DNA of 8,253 nucleotides from an uncultured Flavobacterium sp. (lineage in GTDB: Bacteria > Bacteroidota > Bacteroidia > Flavobacteriales > Flavobacteriaceae): contig CAMFLD010000106.1 of the NCBI GenBank assembly GCA_945957245.1, forward strand, positions 1 to 8,253, written 5' to 3'. A program made the position numbers and the translations under genes. Below, one piece after another: positions 1 through 6,100 of this stretch. The notes under the pieces are model-generated. The model ran no database searches and was not told the DNA's origin. It saw only the letters and a list, made by a program, of their open reading frames with translations. How positions within the stretch are numbered: position 1 is the stretch's first letter; every line of letters begins with the position of its first letter.

Positions 1-1
1 C

Positions 2-142
2 AGCACCAGTAGTAATGTTAGTAATTCTGAAACGGTATTTCAGATTCGTTGCACCAGGATAAGTGTAAGCAACTGCCGGAATTGCTGTTGACAATGATGG
101 CAATGTAGTATTGTTGTATGACGGAGTCATATTAACTACCAC
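2..142 (-). other. Start of a C-terminal domain, cut by the window end
   Basis: Residues about 2689-2735. It reads VVVNMTPSYNNTTLPSLSTA, IPAVAYTYPGATNLKYRF, RITNITTGA and then leaves the window. In Flavobacterium-type proteins a segment of this style (P-G-A-T-x-x-x-Y-R-F-x-I-T-N) follows the MopE motif and is repeated a few times before the T9SS sorting domain. That comparison is from memory, and the sorting domain itself cannot be seen here. Confidence 0.6.
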
Positions 143-3100
143 AGGAGCACAAGATTCTGACATCGTTCCGTTACAGTTGTCATCTATATTATTCCAGCAG
201 ATTTCAGCTGCACCCGGATTAATAGCTGCATTTGAATCATTACAGTCACCTCCGCCTAGTAAACCAACAGTTGTATATCCTGGACCTGGTGATGGACCAG
301 CAACTACTGCAGTTCCTGTGTAGTAGTGGTCACCATCAGCATCTAAATACCAGTTCAGTAGTGAAGCTGATGTGATAGTTCCTGAAGCAGTGATAGTTCC
401 ACATCCACCTGTAAGAGTTACAGTGTAGTTAGAAGTCCCAACAACATTTGGTGAACCAGAGATAGTTACTACATTACCTGACCAAGTACCATTAACACCT
501 GTAGGTAAGCCACTGAATGTTGCGCCAGTGGCACCTGTAGTACTATAAGTAATATTAGTAATCGGACTTCCTACAAATACAGTTTGAGCATTAGTTCCTG
601 TAATAGAAGTTAATGTAATTGTATTATTAGGAGTTACAGTAATTGTACCTGTAGCAGTAGCTACTGTACAAGCATTTCCTGAAGTAGTAACCGTATAGTT
701 AAATGTACCACTTGCAGTTGGAGAACCACTGATAGTATAAACACCATTGTTAGTAACTCCACTTAATCCTGCAGGTAATCCACTTACTGTAGCACCTGTA
801 GCACCACCTCCTAAAGCGTAAACAATATTAGTTACAGGAGTGTTTATACAGACTGTTTGAGTATTTGAACCACTTGATAATGCAATCGTGTGGTTTGGAT
901 TAACTGTAACAGCTGCTGTTGATGCCTGAGAAGACTGACATCCAGTAACAGAATTTGTTACTACTAAATTATAAACTCCAGATGCTGCAGGTGTAGCTGA
1001 TGATATTGTAGGATTAGCTACAGTGCTTGTGAAACCATTAGGTCCAGTCCATGAATACAATGGTTTAGGTATAACAAATGAAATTTTAGTATTAGATGCC
1101 GGAACCGGATTCAAAGCAGTAGCATTTGTAAATCCAAATGTTCCTGAATTTGCAAAAGTCTGACTTAACAACTCAGATGCTAGTGGTGTTGAACTAACTG
1201 TAGCTCCACTCAATCCTAAGCTATAACTAACAGAAGAAGCACTTTGAGTCATCGTTCCATAAACAAATTCGATATGATTATCAGCTTCGTAAAGTTTTAC
1301 CTGCATGTTATAACTTGCAGTAGATGTTGTATTGAAATCCTGCATGTTTTTCCACTCAACAGTCAATACTCTATTTCCTGTTGTTCCGGAAGTTGAATAA
1401 TTAATACTATTATTCAAATCTGCAGTAGTTCCTAAGTTACCAGCAGTTTGAAGGTCATCCCAGTTTGGTGCTACAACTAATCCTCCTGAGGCCACGGTCC
1501 AACTATTTGTATAACTGTAAGGATTTAAACCACTACCAATTGCTGTTGAAGTGGTATTAAACGTAATAAATCCATTAGTACTCACTCTAAAATTAGTGTA
1601 AGCTGTACCATTATAGGTGAATGAGAATCCAATAGGCTGGTTATCACTCAGGTTATCATCTGTACTTGTTCCATTTCTCCAAGAAGTAATAGTAGTAGCA
1701 GGGATAATTGATGTGAATGTATTACCCGTAGTTAATGTAGGTAAATAAGCAGCCATACCTGTACCTACTATCGATGAAGCAGTGTAACCTGAAGTAAGAC
1801 TTATATTACTACCTTGACAAAGTGTAGTAGGGTTTGCAGTTGCAGTAACTCCGGAAGGCAATGGATTTACGACTACTGTTGCAGTTCCTGTCTGAGTTTG
1901 CGAACAACCATTTGCATCCTGAACACTTACAAGAGCATAAGTAAATGTACCTGCCGCAGCAGTTGAAGCATTCAATGTAGCGCTATTACCTGATGTAGTC
2001 GTAACAGTTTGATTTCCTGTCACACCATTCAAAGTATAAGTAAATGTATATGGTGCAGTTCCTGCAGCTCCTGTTAATGTAACTGTAGGAGAAGCAGCAT
2101 TTTGACAAATAGCTGCTGATCCACTTGCAGTTGCAGTAGGTAGTGGATTAACTGTTAAGTTAAATGTTGCTGTCACAGTTGAACATCCAATAATATCTAC
2201 AGTGTAAGTACCGCTAGTAAAGTTAGATGGTGTACTAGTTGCAGTTGTAGTAGTACCTGTTAGAGTAGCACTAGTCGCTGATGGTATATTCACACCATTT
2301 TTCTTCCATTGGTAAGTTACTGGAGAAGCACTGCTAGCCGTAACAGCAAAGCTTACAGAAGAGCCAGTACAAATTGATTGGCTGGCAGGTGTTGTAGTGG
2401 TGTATGTTGGAGGTGTCGAATCCACATTAACCGCTACACTTGCACTTGCTGAACATCCTTGATTAGATGTAGCTGTAACTGAGTAAGTAGTATTTACAGC
2501 TGGATTTACTGTAGTAGATGCTCCAGTTCCATTAAATCCTGAAGGAGTTGATGACCAAGCATAGGTATAAGTGTTACTATCAAATGGTGGCGGTACATAA
2601 GTAAACATTGTTCCAATCGCAGGAGCTACAGCATTTGAATCATTAGCAGTTGATTTACTGCTAGTATTGCTTGCGAAAGTAATACTTTGAAACTGTGAAG
2701 AAGATCCTGTTAAACCTGCTGAAGCAGATGCAGGTGTACCAACTGAACCATAACGGAACTCAATTTTATTAGATCCTTCATATAACCATGCCTGGAATTT
2801 TGATGTAGCCGCACCAGCAACATCTCGTGGAATGGTAACATTCCATTCTACAACAACGATTCTGTTTGGTGCCACTCCTCTGGTCACAGTTTGTACCCAT
2901 CCATCTGCACCTGTAGCCAAATCATCCCACAATGGATAAATTTTTGGAATGTTGGTTGTACTGGTAACTGAATTGGTATACTGATCAGAAGCAGTTGCAT
3001 TTGTATTTGCTAATCTAATAAATCCGTCAGGTGAGGCGCTAAAGAAAGTATAATTCGTATTGTTGAAATTAAACGTAAACGGTAATGCAACTCCAGCAGC

Positions 3101-6100
3101 AGCGGCATCATCATCGCCTGTATCAATTAAAGTAGTGGCTCCTGACATATCATCTAATGTTGCGCCTGTTGACGCAGCAAAACTATATGCACCCACAAGC
3201 CCTTTAAAAGTTGATGGGGATGTTATTGTAGATCCTGCTGTCAAAGTAACAGGAGATCCAGGACATACAGTCGAAGCAGAAGCAGAAGCAGCTACAGTAA
3301 ATGAGCTACCAACTCCAACATTCACTGATGCACTGTTTGTACAACCTAAAGAATCAGTACCTACAACTGTATAAGCAGTAGCTACAGAAGGTGTTACCGA
3401 AACCCCATTCAGCGTGCTGGTAAAACCAGCCGGTACAGAAGTCCATGAATAAGTTGAAGCACCTGATGCAGTTAATGTTACTGCTGATCCAGGAGAACAA
3501 TATGATGCAGATGAAGCATTAACTGCAACAGTAGGATTAACTACTGTAATAGTAGCCATATTAGACTGTAATGGTGTAGTTCCACAAGTGGCAGATCCTA
3601 ATACAAATGCTTTATAGTAATAACTACCTGCAGGTGTTGAACCATTAGTAGTTACAGCTAATGAATAGTTATTACCTGTTGAAGAAGCGTTATAAGTAGC
3701 TCCTGCAGGAGTGTTATTCGTTACTGTATTAGAGAATGAACCACTTGGCGAAGTGTCATATTTCCAAACAACTGAAGTTACATTTCCAGCTGTTGTTACG
3801 CTTAAATTATTAGCTACAACCGGAGCTGGGTTTTTACATACTTTAATTTCGGCTGTTGCTAAATTAGAAGTAAAACTAACTGGAGTAGTTACACTTAAAG
3901 TAGCTACAGCACTTGGTAATACCTCATTTACAATAGCTTTGAATTTCAAGGTTGTTGGATTCGTAATTCCTGATACATTCAAGACTTTGAAGTTACTTTC
4001 AGTACCGTTAGGATCACCCGGAGAAGCTGGATGTTCAAATGTCAATCCAGGCACTGCAGTGGTATCCGGACCAATGTATAGGAATGAACCATTAACATCA
4101 ATCAATGTGATTGGATTATAGGTTACACCATTATCTGTACTCACCTGCCACTCCACTAAATAAGGATCATCCCCATTAGTAACCACAGTAAACTGCGCTG
4201 TTGAAGGTGTTGGAAGGCAAATATTAACATCAGCAGGGCTCGATGCAATACCTGTGTTACTAACTGTCAATAAAGCATCATTTGAAACCAAATTAGCACA
4301 TGGCGTAGGAGGTGTCAATAAACATCTATACGATGTGTTATCAAGAGCAGTTCCTGTACCTGCATTACTCACTGTTAAAACAGCACTAGTAACACCAGAG
4401 TAATTAGAATCATTAGATAAGTTAGAATAACTACCAGGACCTGTTTTAATCTGCCACTGATAAGCATAAGTAACTCCTGCACTTCCTGCAACAGTAAATG
4501 AAGTACTATATCCCGCAGCAACAATCCTATCAGCAGGTTGAGTTGCTATGGTTCCTCCGTCATTAACATTAACAGTAATCTGATCAGTAGACTGGCAGAA
4601 GTTACTTGTATTTGTAATTGTAACAGTATAAGTAGTAGTAGCTGTAGGATTAGCTAATACACTAGAACCTGTAGTGGTGTTAAGACCAGAGCTTGGTGAC
4701 CAAGAGTAGTTGTTATTAACTTCTGGAATGGTAATAGTTGCACCTGTACCTTTACAAACAGTAATATTGTCTGCTAAAGTAATAACTGGCAAAGCATTAA
4801 CGTTAACAGTCACACTGCCTTGATTAGTACATGTACCATTAGCTACTGTAGAGGTATAAGTTGTAGCTGTAGTTGGTCTTGCATATACAGTAGTAGCCAA
4901 ATTACCAGGAACATAGGCTATAGTAGCTGCCGCATCAGAGTATAATGTCCCAGATGTTGCAGTCCAACTTCCACTACTTGGAGAAACACCATTAACAATA
5001 ACATTATCCAAAATCCAATAATAACCCCATGTAGAAACATAGTTATATCTAATTTTAAGGTTGGACTGATTCAAATAAGAAGCCAAACTTATTGTTATTG
5101 GAACAGTAGTTTGAGCATTATTTGTTATGGTACCTTGATTAGTTCCCAGATAAGAAGCTAGTTGACTCCAGTTAGTACCTCCGTCTGTAGAAATTTCAAC
5201 TTTAACGGTAGTATCACTTGACCAGCTTCTGAAAGCTTGTTCAAAAGATAAGTTAGCTGATGTATAACCAACTGTACTGAATGATGGTGAAGTAAGAACA
5301 GTGTTGGTTGTTGAACCTGAACCACCTCCGTCTGAGTTGGCATAAGCAAATTTACCTCCATTAACTGTAGAGAAATTTGAGAAAGTAGCACTTCCTGCAG
5401 CATCGGTCAATGGAGCAGACTGATACGCCCAATTAGATACCGTAGCTGAACTATTAGAGGTAATAACCCAGTTTGGAGCATTGTTATCAAAATTCTCATT
5501 TAAGATTGTTTTAGTGTATGAACCTCCTGAACTTGTTAATGTCAGAATTGAGCCACTACAAATCGGATTGCTGCTTGGGCTAACCGTTACAGCAGAAGGT
5601 GTATCATTTACTGTAACTGTAACGGATGCTGTGTTTGTAGTACAACCATTACTATCCTGACCAGTTACAGTATAAACTGTAGTAACTGATGGAGAAGCTG
5701 AAACACTTGTTCCGGTTGTAGGTGTCAACCCTGTTACAGGTAGCCAAGAATAACTGGAAATTGTCCCCGTAACTGCAGATGCTGTTAGTGTTGTTGACTG
5801 ACCTGAGCATATTGTAGCAGTACCTGCTGCACTAATTGTACCAGGAGTATTAACTGTAACAGTAACAGGCGTACGTGAACTCTCACATCCAGCTGTTGCA
5901 TTTGTAACGGAAACATAAAAAGTTGTGGTTGCACTTATACTGGTTGTATATGTTGCAGACGAACCCGATTGTAAAGGTGTGGTAGTAGTGTTATCAGCAT
6001 ACCATTTGAATGTTGGTGAACTAAGCGGACTAGTCACACTTGCTGTAGGAACTCCCGGAGCACATTGCGATGAATTAGTAGCAGTCGGAGCAGCTGGAGG

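Noticed and set aside
111..323. Plus-strand open frame of 70 codons
   Set aside because: It is antisense to the MopE-type motif, whose Cys and Asp spacing is unmistakable in the minus frame.
3060..4121. Plus-strand open frames of 104 and 136 codons
   Set aside because: They lie antisense to continuous, clearly recognisable Ig/PKD coding sequence and show no domain of their own. Long antisense open frames are expected opposite a Thr/Ser/Val-rich gene with few complementary stops.
5158..5403. Minus-strand open frame of 81 codons in another frame
   Set aside because: It overlaps the MAM-like domain in the main frame and its Leu/Gln-rich translation resembles no protein; it is a frame shadow.
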